A stretch of 64,000 nucleotides of DNA from positions 1 through 64,000 of the forward strand of contig JARLJI010000184.1 of NCBI GenBank assembly GCA_031291295.1, in the 5' to 3' direction. Below, piece after piece: positions 56,347-64,000 of the stretch (its first letter is position 1; every line of letters starts with the position of its first letter). The notes below the pieces were generated by a model, which had not been told where the DNA came from, made no database searches, and saw only the letters and a program-made list of their open reading frames with translations. The position numbers and the translations under genes are program-made. Source of the stretch: Rhodoferax sp. GTDB taxonomy: Bacteria > Pseudomonadota > Gammaproteobacteria > Burkholderiales > Burkholderiaceae_C.

Positions 56347-57864
56347 GTGACCGATATCCACAATCGAACGCGCCTTTGGCAGCGGGCCCGTCAGGCGGCC
56401 TTGAGCACGGCGATCGGCATGGCGTTGGCAGGGTGCGCCGTCGGGCCCGACTTCAAGGCCCCCGAGGCCCCCGCAATCGCGAACGCACAAAGCCCCTACA
56501 CGAGTGCACCGCTGCCGGTTGAGACCACCAGCGCGCCCGGCACCGGCGGTGCCGCGCAACACTTCGCGATGGGCCAGGACATCCCGGCGATCTGGTGGGA
56601 CGTATTCCACTCCGAGCCGCTGGATCAACTGATCCGCTCCGCGCTGGCGCACAGCCCGACCCTCGCCTCTGCGCAGGCGGCGCTGCGTCAGGCGCAGGAA
56701 ACCTACAACGCCGACGCCGGCGCCAAGCAGTTGCCAAGCGTCAACGGCCAACTCGGCGTCACGCGCGAACGTGAATCGCAGGCAGCCAGCCAGATCCCTG
56801 GTGGCATCGACTTCACGCTCTTCAACGCCTCAATCAACGTTTCCTACACCATCGATGCGTTCGGCGGGACCCGTCGCGAGCTGGAAGGCTTGCGCGCCGC
56901 CGTCGATTACCAGCGCTACCAAGTCGAGGCCACCTATCTCACACTCACCGCCAATGTCGTCACGACCGCTATCCAGGAGGCATCGCTGCGCGCGCAGCTC
57001 CGTGCCACGCAGGAGGTGATCGAGGCAGAAAGCCGCTCGCTCGCGCTGGTGCAACGGCAGGCAACGCTCGGGGCCATTGCGCTGGGCACGGTGCTGACGC
57101 AACAGGCACAGCTCGCGCAAACGCGCGCGACGCTGCCCGCACTCGAGAAGGCATTGGCACAAACGCGCCAACAGATGGCGGTCTATGCCGGCCGGCAGCC
57201 CAGCGAAGCCGGGCTGCCCGAGTTCACCCTCGAATCGCTGCAATTGCCCGGCGACTTGCCAGTCAGCCTGCCCTCATCGCTGGTGCGCCAGCGCCCCGAC
57301 ATCCGCGCCAGCGAAGCGCTGCTGCACCAGGCGAGCGCCCAGATCGGCGTCGCCACCGCGAATCTCTACCCGCAAATCACGCTGAGCGGCAGCGTGGGCG
57401 CGCAGAGCTTCGAGCTCGGCAAACTGTTCAGCGGCCCGAGCGCGGCCTGGAGCCTGGGCGCCGGCCTGCTGCAGCCGATTTTCAACGGCGGCTCGCTGCA
57501 GGCGAAGAAACGCGCCGCGATCGCGGCCTACGAGCAGGCCCAGGCGCAGTACCAGCAGACCGTGCTCAATGCATTCCTGAACGTGGCGAACACGCTGCGC
57601 GCGCTTGACAGCGATGCGCAATCACTGACTGCGCAGGCGCAGGCTGCATCGCTGGCGCGCGAATCGCTCGACCTGGTGAACCGCCAATATCAGCTCGGCG
57701 CGCTGAGCAACCTGGCACTGCTCGACGCGCAGCGCACCTATGAGCAGACCCGCATCGCGCTGGTGCAGGCACAGGCCGCGCGCTATGCGGATACGGCAGC
57801 ACTCTTTCAGGCGCTGGGCGGCGGCTGGTGGAATCGCGCCGAACTGGCTGACGCCAAATTCTAA
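56347..57864 (+). CDS. Outer-membrane efflux lipoprotein (OprM/NodT family)
   Basis: About 505 residues. GTG 56347 is chosen; GTGAGAGTT lies upstream, and it gives a lipoprotein signal ending ALAGC (C29). GTG 56311 is another in-frame option. The mature start AVGPDFKAPEAPA is the hallmark of OprM/NodT proteins. Two TolC-type repeats follow, with FHSEPLDQLIRSALAHSPTL and LLQPIFNGGSLQAKKRAAIA. It forms the trimeric outer-membrane duct for the RND pump encoded next. It is first in the operon here, whereas it is often last. Confidence 0.92.
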   Translation: MTDIHNRTRLWQRARQAALSTAIGMALAGCAVGPDFKAPEAPAIANAQSPYTSAPLPVETTSAPGTGGAAQHFAMGQDIPAIWWDVFHSEPLDQLIRSALAHSPTLASAQAALRQAQETYNADAGAKQLPSVNGQLGVTRERESQAASQIPGGIDFTLFNASINVSYTIDAFGGTRRELEGLRAAVDYQRYQVEATYLTLTANVVTTAIQEASLRAQLRATQEVIEAESRSLALVQRQATLGAIALGTVLTQQAQLAQTRATLPALEKALAQTRQQMAVYAGRQPSEAGLPEFTLESLQLPGDLPVSLPSSLVRQRPDIRASEALLHQASAQIGVATANLYPQITLSGSVGAQSFELGKLFSGPSAAWSLGAGLLQPIFNGGSLQAKKRAAIAAYEQAQAQYQQTVLNAFLNVANTLRALDSDAQSLTAQAQAASLARESLDLVNRQYQLGALSNLALLDAQRTYEQTRIALVQAQAARYADTAALFQALGGGWWNRAELADAKF

Positions 57865-57892
57865 AAACACTCGAATCCCTGGAGGTCTTCCG

Positions 57893-59029
57893 ATGAAGCG
57901 CACGACCAAACGCATGTTCATCATGCTGCTGTGTGTTGTTCTGTTAATTGCCGTACTTGCCCTGGGCAAGTTTCTGCAAATCAGGAAACTGATCGCCAGC
58001 ATGCCCAAGCCTGGCGCACAAGTCGTGACGGCCATGAAGGCCGAAATGCTGGAATGGCAGCCCCAGTTCAATGCGGTGGGCACGCTCAATCCGGTGCGCG
58101 GCGTCGACGTCACGACCGAGGTGGCGGGCCTGGTGCGCAGCCTCCACTTTCATTCGGGTCAGGACGTGAAGGCGGGCGAGCTGCTGGTCGAGCTCAATGC
58201 CGATTCCGACATTGCGCAGCTGCAGGCGCTGCAGGCCGCGGCCGACCTCTCGGCGTCGGTGCTGGCGCGAGACCGCCAGCAGTTCGAGGTGAAGGCGATC
58301 AGTCAGGCGCAACTGGATGCCGACCAGGCCGACCTGCGCGTCAAACGCGCCAGCGTCGCGCAACAGGCCGCGCTGGTGGCGAAAAAGACCATCCGCGCAC
58401 CGTTCAGCGGACGGCTCGGAATCACCACCGTCAACCCCGGCCAGTACCTGAATCCGGGCGACAAGATCGTCACCCTGCAGACGCTGGACCCGATCTACAT
58501 CGACTTCAACCTGCCGCAAAAGCAGCTCTCCGGCCTGTCGCTCGGGCAGCGCCTGACGCTGTCGAGCGATGCGTTCCCCGGACAGGCCTTCGCCGGCAAG
58601 ATCACGGCGATCAACCCCAAGGTCGACCCGACCACGCGCAACCTCCAGCTAGAAGCCACTGTCGCGAACGAGAAGCTCCAGTTGCTGCCGGGCATGTTCG
58701 CCAACGTCGACGTCGACGCCGGCAGCAAGAAGAGCTACCTGACGCTGCCGCAGACGGCGATCACGTACAACCCCTACGGCTCGACGGTTTTCGTGCTCAA
58801 ACCCGGCGACAAGAAGGACGACAAGGGCAACGCCCAGCTTGAGGCACAGCAGGTCTTCGTGACCACCGGGCCGACGCGCGGTGACCAGGTTGCAGTCCTG
58901 ACCGGCCTCACGGCAGGCCAGCAGATCGTCACCAGCGGCCAGTTAAAGCTCAAGAACGGTTCGCCGGTGACCGTCGACAACTCGGTCCAGCCCGCGAACA
59001 GCCCGAACCCGACCCCGCAGGAAAAGTGA
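57893..59029 (+). CDS. RND efflux periplasmic adaptor subunit
   Basis: A 378-residue membrane fusion protein with an N-terminal anchor (about 7–27). The split lipoyl domain has VTTEVAGLVRSLHFHSGQDVKAGELLVEL and IRAPFSGRLGITTVNPGQYLNPGD, each seen in parts, around a short helical hairpin (about 100–150). The beta-barrel (DFNLPQKQLSGLSLGQRLTL) and membrane-proximal domains follow. GGAGG at 57881–57885 precedes the ATG. It links the RND pump to the outer-membrane duct. Its short hairpin is like MexH/MexC-type adaptors. Confidence 0.93.
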   Translation: MKRTTKRMFIMLLCVVLLIAVLALGKFLQIRKLIASMPKPGAQVVTAMKAEMLEWQPQFNAVGTLNPVRGVDVTTEVAGLVRSLHFHSGQDVKAGELLVELNADSDIAQLQALQAAADLSASVLARDRQQFEVKAISQAQLDADQADLRVKRASVAQQAALVAKKTIRAPFSGRLGITTVNPGQYLNPGDKIVTLQTLDPIYIDFNLPQKQLSGLSLGQRLTLSSDAFPGQAFAGKITAINPKVDPTTRNLQLEATVANEKLQLLPGMFANVDVDAGSKKSYLTLPQTAITYNPYGSTVFVLKPGDKKDDKGNAQLEAQQVFVTTGPTRGDQVAVLTGLTAGQQIVTSGQLKLKNGSPVTVDNSVQPANSPNPTPQEK

Positions 59030-59039
59030 GGCTGCGTTC

Positions 59040-62000
59040 ATGAACTTCACCGACATTTTCATCCGGCGGCCGGTGCTCGCCACGGTGGTCAGCCTGTTGA
59101 TCCTGGTCCTGGGCTTGCGCTCGCTGTTCAGTTTGCCGATCAACCAGTACCCGCACACCGAGAATGCGGTGGTCACGGTGTCAACCGCGTACTACGGTGC
59201 CGATGCGCAGACCATTGCGGGCTTCATCACGCAGCCGCTCGAGACAGCCATCGCGCAGGCGCAGGGCATCGACTACCTCTCCTCGAGCAGCACGTCGGGC
59301 GTCTCGACGATCACCGCCACGCTGCGCCTGAATTACGACGCGAACCGCGCGCTGACCGAGATCAACACCCAGGTCAGCTCGGTCAAGAACCAGTTGCCGC
59401 CGCAAGCGCAACAGCCCGTGCTCACGGTGCAGACGGGCTCCACCATCGACGCGATGTACATGGGCTTTTACAGCGACACGCTGCCCACCAACAACGTGAC
59501 CGACTTCCTGGTGCGTGTGGTCCAGCCCAAGCTCAATGCGATCGACGGCGTGCAGACCGCTGAAATCCTCGGGGCGCGTCAGTTCTCGCTGCGGGCCTGG
59601 CTCGACAGCAACAAGATGGCTGCCCACGGCGTGACCGCGGCCGACGTGAGCACCGCGCTCGCCGCGAACAACTATCTCACGGCGCTCGGCGCCACCAAGG
59701 GCCAGATGGTGAGCGTGCCGCTGACGGCCGGCACCGACCTGCACACGGTGGACCAGTTCAAGCGCCTCGCCGTCAAGCGCAGCGGCGACGCCATCGTGCG
59801 GCTGGAAGACGTGGCCACCGTCACGCTCGGCTCGGAGAATTACGACTTCAACGTCGCCTTCAGCGGCACGCAATCGGTCTTTATCGGCATCAAGGTCGCG
59901 CCACAGGCGAACATCCTGGACGTGGCCAAGCGCGTGCGCGAAGCCTTTCCGGCCATTCAACAGCAATTGCCCACGGGCCTCACGGGCCAGATCGTCTACG
60001 ACGGCACCGAATTCATCAACACCTCGATCTACGAGGTGATCAAGACGCTGGTGGAGGCGCTGATCATCGTCACCCTGGTCATTTACCTCTTTCTTGGCAG
60101 CTTCCGTGCCGTCACAGTGCCGGTCATCGCGATGCCTCTTTCGCTGGTCGGCACCTTCTTCATGATGCTGGCGCTGGGTTACTCGATCAACCTGCTGACC
60201 CTGCTCGCGCTGGTGCTCGCGATCGGCCTGGTGGTCGATGACGCCATCATCGTGGTGGAGAACGTCGATCGCCACATGAAGGAGGGCGCCACGCCGATGC
60301 AGGCAGCATTCGCTGCCGCGCGCGAGCTGGGCAGTCCGATTCTGGCCATGACGGTGGTGCTGATCGCGGTCTACGTGCCCATCGGCTTCCAGGGGGGCTT
60401 GACCGGCGCGCTCTTCACCGAGTTCGCGTTCACGCTCGCCGGCGCGGTGGCGGTGTCCGGGGTCATTGCGCTCACGCTGTCGCCGATGATGGCGTCGCGG
60501 TTCTTCAAGCCGGAGCAGGACCAGGGCCGCTTTGTGCAGGCGATCGACCGTGTGTTCGGGCGGGTGCAGCGCGGCTACCTGCGCGTGCTGCATGGCGTGC
60601 TCGATACCTGGCCCGTGCTGATCGTGATGGGCGTGATCCTGATGCTGTGCGCCGGCCTGATGTTCAAGATGTCGAAATCCGAACTCTCGCCCGAGGAGGA
60701 TCAAGGCATCGTCGTGTCGCAGGTTGTCGGCCCGCCCACGGCTACGTCGCAGCAAATGCTGACGTATGCGCAGCAGGCGTTCGAGGTCGCCAAGGCGACG
60801 CCCGAATACCAGCAAATGTTCCAGATCACCGGGGTGCCAACGATCAACCAGGGTATCGGCGGCGTACTGCTCAAGCCCTGGGGCGATCGCTCCCGCAACG
60901 CGCACGACATCCAGCAGGATCTGCAGGCGCGCTGGAACAAGATTGCCGGCGCGCGGATCGCGGCCTTCCAGTTTCCGCCGCTGCCCGGGGCTTCGGGTCT
61001 GCCGGTGCAATTTGTGATTACCACGACGGAGCCCTTCGAGAACCTCAACACCGTGGCGCAACAGGTGGTCGACAAGGCACGCGCCGCCAACATGTTCTAC
61101 TTCGTCGACACCGATCTCAAGATCGACAAGCCGCAGGCGACGGTCGTGGTGGACCGCGACAAGATCACCACCCTGGGCCTGACGCAGCAGGATGTCGGCA
61201 CCGCACTCGGCGCGGCGCTGGGCGGCGGCTACGTCAACTACTTCTCGATCGCGGGGCGCTCCTACAAGGTGATCCCGCAGGTGCTGCAGGTGGACCGGCT
61301 GAACCCCTCCGAGCTGCTCAACTTCTACATCAAGACGCCCAGCGGCGCCATGATTCCGGCCAGTACCGTGGCGCACCTGAAATACGACGTCGTGCCGGAG
61401 TCGATCAGCCGCTTCCAGCAGCTCAATTCGGTCACGATCTCCGGCGTTTCGGGTGCAGCGCAAGGCGACGTGCTGCAATTCATGCGCAACACGCTCGCCG
61501 AAGTGGCCCCCAGCGGCTACACCGCGGACTACTCCGGCCAGTCGCGCCAGTTCATCCAGGAGTCGGGCGGCTTCCTGGTGACGATGATGTTCGCGGTGAT
61601 CATTGTGTTCCTGGCGCTCGCGGCCCAGTTCGAGAGCTTCCGCGACCCCATCGTGATCCTGGTGTCGGTGCCGCTTGCCCTGTTCGGCGCGCTGATCTTC
61701 ATCTTTCTCGGCTTCGCGTCGATGAATATCTACACCGAGGTCGGCCTGGTCACGCTGATGGGGCTGATCAGCAAGCACGGCATCCTGATCGTCGAGGTGG
61801 CCAATCAGCTGCAGCGCGCCGGCAAGAGCAAGCGCGAGGCGATCGAAGAAGCCGCCGGCATACGGCTGCGGCCGATCCTGATGACGACAGCGGCCATGGT
61901 CTTCGGCGTGGTGCCGCTGGTCATTGCCTCGGGTGCGGGCGCAGCAGGCCGGCAGGCGATGGGGCTGGTGATTTTCACCGGGCTCTCGATCGGCACGCTG

Positions 62001-62114
62001 TTCACGCTGTTCGTCGTGCCGGCGATGTATCTGTTCATCGGTACCGACCATAGCAAGCAGCGCGTCGCCAGCGTTGACGCACCGGGCGCCGGTGAGCCGC
62101 ACGCTGCCACCTGA
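59040..62114 (+). CDS. RND efflux permease (HAE1 family)
   Basis: A 1024-residue inner-membrane pump with 12 helices and two large periplasmic loops. The start, MNFTDIFIRRPVLATVVSLL, and the proton-relay pair in TM4, IGLVVDDAIIVVENVDRHM, are canonical, as is GLISKHGILIVEVANQLQ in TM10. It exports drugs or other amphiphiles by proton antiport. The sequence is nearer the MexI/MexF-type group than AcrB. The substrate is unknown, and no local regulator gene is present. It starts 10 nt after the adaptor, with an intrinsic terminator following. Confidence 0.94.
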   Translation: MNFTDIFIRRPVLATVVSLLILVLGLRSLFSLPINQYPHTENAVVTVSTAYYGADAQTIAGFITQPLETAIAQAQGIDYLSSSSTSGVSTITATLRLNYDANRALTEINTQVSSVKNQLPPQAQQPVLTVQTGSTIDAMYMGFYSDTLPTNNVTDFLVRVVQPKLNAIDGVQTAEILGARQFSLRAWLDSNKMAAHGVTAADVSTALAANNYLTALGATKGQMVSVPLTAGTDLHTVDQFKRLAVKRSGDAIVRLEDVATVTLGSENYDFNVAFSGTQSVFIGIKVAPQANILDVAKRVREAFPAIQQQLPTGLTGQIVYDGTEFINTSIYEVIKTLVEALIIVTLVIYLFLGSFRAVTVPVIAMPLSLVGTFFMMLALGYSINLLTLLALVLAIGLVVDDAIIVVENVDRHMKEGATPMQAAFAAARELGSPILAMTVVLIAVYVPIGFQGGLTGALFTEFAFTLAGAVAVSGVIALTLSPMMASRFFKPEQDQGRFVQAIDRVFGRVQRGYLRVLHGVLDTWPVLIVMGVILMLCAGLMFKMSKSELSPEEDQGIVVSQVVGPPTATSQQMLTYAQQAFEVAKATPEYQQMFQITGVPTINQGIGGVLLKPWGDRSRNAHDIQQDLQARWNKIAGARIAAFQFPPLPGASGLPVQFVITTTEPFENLNTVAQQVVDKARAANMFYFVDTDLKIDKPQATVVVDRDKITTLGLTQQDVGTALGAALGGGYVNYFSIAGRSYKVIPQVLQVDRLNPSELLNFYIKTPSGAMIPASTVAHLKYDVVPESISRFQQLNSVTISGVSGAAQGDVLQFMRNTLAEVAPSGYTADYSGQSRQFIQESGGFLVTMMFAVIIVFLALAAQFESFRDPIVILVSVPLALFGALIFIFLGFASMNIYTEVGLVTLMGLISKHGILIVEVANQLQRAGKSKREAIEEAAGIRLRPILMTTAAMVFGVVPLVIASGAGAAGRQAMGLVIFTGLSIGTLFTLFVVPAMYLFIGTDHSKQRVASVDAPGAGEPHAAT

Positions 62115-62131
62115 CCCGGCCGCCCCACCCG

Positions 62132-62158
62132 AAAAAGCCGCCCCTGGGCGGCTTTTTT
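62132..62158. terminator. Bidirectional intrinsic terminator
   Basis: AAAAAGCCGCCC and GGGCGGCTTTTTT form an 8-bp GC-rich stem with a short loop, flanked by A5 on one side and T6 on the other. It works in both directions and separates the convergent RND operon and dnaE2. Confidence 0.9.
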
Positions 62159-62164
62159 CATGGC

Positions 62165-64000
62165 TCAATGAAAATCCCGGCTGCGGCTGGCCTGCTGGCC
62201 GAGCCTGCCCAGCAGCGGCGTGAGGTCCGTCAGCCGCTCGGCCACCAAATGCCGCACCGCGCCGCCGCTGTCCACGTCGCGCTGCCAGGTGCCCTGCACC
62301 GCGAGCAGGCGTGAGTGCAGCAGTTCGTCGCGCTGGCGCTCGCGCACGTGCTTCCACACGATCACGTTGACCGGGCCGGTTTCATCCTCGAGCGTGACGA
62401 AGATCGTGCCCTTGGCGGTCTGCGGCTGCTGGCGCACGGTGACCAGGCCGCAGGCCGCCACCTGTTGGCCGCTGGGCAGATCCTGCAGCTCGTGCGCCGT
62501 CAGCAACTGCATGCGCGCCAGCCGCGGCCGCAACAGCGCCAGCGGATGGCGGCGCAGGGTCAGACCCATGGCGGCGTAGTCGAACACGATCTCCTCACCT
62601 TCGGGCGCGGCAGGCAGCGCCAGCGCCTCTTCATGGACCGGCGCACCCTGTAGCAGCGCGGGTGCGCGCTGCTGCGCGCTAGCGTCCCAGACCTGCTGGC
62701 GTCGATGGTCCGAGAGCGAGATCAGCGCATCGGCCGCGGCCAGCGCATCGAGGTCTGGCCGGTCGAGTCGGGCGCGCAGGGCCAGGTCTTCGGTGCTCGT
62801 GAACGGCGCCTGCGAGCGCGCCTGCACCAGCCGCCCTGCCCCGGCCTCGCTCAGGCTGCCGACCAGACGCAGGCCCAGGCGCACGCAGGGTGCCCCCACG
62901 CTTGCCACTTCGTGTGCTGCGCTGCCCCCACTTACTCGGGGCGGCCCTTCGCTGCGTTCGCCGCGCTCGAAGCTTTCTTCAAGCGTGCAATCCCAATCGC
63001 TGCGCGTCACATCGGGCGGACGCACGACGACACCGTGGCGCTGCGCATCCTGGATCAGCTGCGAAGGCGGATAAAAACCCATGGGCTGCGAATTGAGCAG
63101 CGCGGCGAGGAAGCAGGCCGGTTCGTGGCGCTTGAGCCAGCTGCTGTCATAGGCCAGCAGCGCAAAGCTGAAGGCGTGGCTTTCGGGAAAACCGTATTCG
63201 CCGAAGCCGAGGATCTGCTTGAAGATGGCCTCGGCAAACTCCCGCCGATAGCCCTTGGCCAGCATACCGTTGATCAGCCGGCCCTCGAACTTGTGCACGC
63301 CGCCATGGCGCTTCCAGGCCGCCATGGAGCGGCGCAGGCGATCCGCCTCGCCGGGCGTGAAGTCGGCGGCGATCATCGCGATCTGCATGACCTGTTCCTG
63401 AAAGATCGGCACGCCCAGCGTGCGCGCCAGGGCCTCCTTGAGGTCGGACTTCTCGTAATGGATGTCCAGGCCCTGGCGGATGCGCTCCCTGGCCTTGAGG
63501 TAAGGGTGCACCATGCCGCCCTGGATCGGCCCCGGTCGCACGATGGCCACCTCGACCACCAGGTCGTAGAACACGCGGGGCCGCAGGCGCGGCAGCATCG
63601 ACATTTGCGCGCGGCTCTCGATCTGGAACACGCCCACGGTGTCGGCGGCGCAGATCATGTCGTAGGTGGCGGCATCTTCCGGCTCGATGTCCTGCATCGA
63701 GAACGGCTGGCCGCGCCGCTGGCTCACGAAATCGAGGCAGCGCCGCAGCGCGGTCAGCATGCCGAGCGCCAGCACGTCGACCTTCATGAGCCCCATGTCC
63801 TCGAGGTCGTCCTTGTCCCACTGGATGATCGAGCGCTCGGGCATGGCGGCGTTCTCCACCGGCACCAGCCTTGTCAGCTTGTCCTGCGTGAGCACGAAGC
63901 CGCCCACGTGCTGGCTCAGGTGGCGCGGGAAGCCCTTGAGCTGTTCGGTCAGCTCCAGCCACAGCTGCGCAGGCCGCGCGCCGATTTCCTGCCCGGCCTG
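62165..64000 (-). CDS. dnaE2: Error-prone DNA polymerase DnaE2 (ImuC), C-terminal part
   Basis: Partial: the frame is open to the window edge, so at least 612 residues of an expected ~1000–1050 are present. Visible family blocks are FPRHLSQHVGGFVLT, EDMGLMKVDVLALGML, IVRPGPIQGGMVHPYL, GVPIFQEQVMQIAMI, FGEYGFPESHAFSFALLAY and the late OB fold TAKGTIFVTLEDETGPVNVIVW. DnaE2 carries out mutagenic translesion synthesis, normally with ImuA and ImuB encoded upstream, which would lie beyond 64000. An insertion of about 30 residues (62890–62985, SFERGERSEGPPRV…VASVGAP) looks like translated repeat DNA. Confidence 0.93.
   Translation of the reverse strand, partial: QAGQEIGARPAQLWLELTEQLKGFPRHLSQHVGGFVLTQDKLTRLVPVENAAMPERSIIQWDKDDLEDMGLMKVDVLALGMLTALRRCLDFVSQRRGQPFSMQDIEPEDAATYDMICAADTVGVFQIESRAQMSMLPRLRPRVFYDLVVEVAIVRPGPIQGGMVHPYLKARERIRQGLDIHYEKSDLKEALARTLGVPIFQEQVMQIAMIAADFTPGEADRLRRSMAAWKRHGGVHKFEGRLINGMLAKGYRREFAEAIFKQILGFGEYGFPESHAFSFALLAYDSSWLKRHEPACFLAALLNSQPMGFYPPSQLIQDAQRHGVVVRPPDVTRSDWDCTLEESFERGERSEGPPRVSGGSAAHEVASVGAPCVRLGLRLVGSLSEAGAGRLVQARSQAPFTSTEDLALRARLDRPDLDALAAADALISLSDHRRQQVWDASAQQRAPALLQGAPVHEEALALPAAPEGEEIVFDYAAMGLTLRRHPLALLRPRLARMQLLTAHELQDLPSGQQVAACGLVTVRQQPQTAKGTIFVTLEDETGPVNVIVWKHVRERQRDELLHSRLLAVQGTWQRDVDSGGAVRHLVAERLTDLTPLLGRLGQQASRSRDFH
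62890..62970. repeat. Repeat-like block inserted in frame in dnaE2
   Basis: GTGCCCCCACGCTTGCC…GCTGCGCTGCCCCCAC…CGGGGCGGCCC…CGCTGCGTTCG has the wording of GC-rich intergenic repeats I recall from Comamonadaceae (CCCCCACGCTC…CTGCGCTGCCCCC…GGGCGGCCC). It interrupts the expected run from DCTLE to VRLGLRLV in DnaE2, adding about 30 residues without shifting the frame. Confidence 0.5.

Noticed and set aside
59181-62357. A 1058-codon open frame on the minus strand opposite the RND permease
   Set aside because: It is the antisense shadow of a high-GC gene whose sense product carries all RND family motifs; the antisense product is His/Arg-rich low complexity with no domain.
62101-64000. SOS (LexA) box for dnaE2
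   Set aside because: The 5' end of dnaE2 and its probable imuA-imuB operon lie outside the window, so no promoter can be examined.

Overview
The window is about 65% GC chromosomal DNA from a betaproteobacterium, most likely Burkholderiales, family Comamonadaceae (the Rhodoferax/Polaromonas/Variovorax part of the family). This rests on gene order (rib–nusB–ybgC–tolQRA; liv operon; paired cyanophycin synthetases), protein flavour, and a dispersed short repeat of the GCTAT…ATAGCT(G)…GGGCTACAGGC type that I associate with Comamonadaceae genomes. No prophage, insertion sequence, integrase, rRNA or CRISPR array was seen. It reads as stable core chromosome with a few accessory clusters.

Layout. 1–3.3 kb: a membrane-anchored lytic transglycosylase, then glyA behind a ZTP (pfl) riboswitch, then nrdR. 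3.4–11.4 kb: a type IV pilus minor-pilin operon (pilV-pilW-pilX-pilY1-pilE-fimT). 11.4–16.5 kb: riboflavin genes ribD-ribE-ribBX-ribH coupled to nusB and an aminotransferase. 16.5–19.2 kb: ybgC-tolQ-tolR-tolA, convergent with dnaE. 22.9–26 kb: a minus-strand operon pirin-doxX-wrbA-osmC-pirin, divergent from its probable LysR regulator. 27–32 kb: an FAD oxidoreductase, then gluQ, trmB and an RluA-type synthase in translational coupling, then an Nramp-family transporter behind a Fur-like box. 32–36.7 kb: a Tat-exported transglutaminase-like protein, a TlpA-like thioredoxin and alaS. 36.9–43.5 kb: gabD, a TctDE-like two-component system with tctB and tctA but no tctC, and an exported DsrE-like protein. 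43.5–48.2 kb: a complete branched-chain amino acid-type ABC transporter (livFGMH-livK). 48.3–56.2 kb: a cyanophycin cluster. 56.2–64 kb: tRNA-Gly(CCC), an RND efflux operon, and the C-terminal part of the error-prone polymerase DnaE2, which runs off the window.

The most interesting region is the cyanophycin cluster. One side of a divergent promoter carries cphA' and cphA. The other carries a peptidase-less ABC exporter-like protein, with an unusual PH-like plus zinc-ribbon N-terminus and an acidic tail, coupled to a DUF1854 protein. CphA' keeps its ATP-grasp half, but its Mur-ligase half has lost the P-loop and the last ~125 residues, so it cannot be an ordinary cyanophycin synthetase.

The second theme is the dispersed ~50-bp repeat. 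Seven copies can be aligned by eye. Two of them encode the hydrophobic core or cleavage region of export signal peptides, one supplies an in-frame insertion in gluQ, one lies within ribD, and one sits in the tlpA 5' leader. A different repeat-like block appears as an in-frame insertion of about 30 residues in dnaE2.
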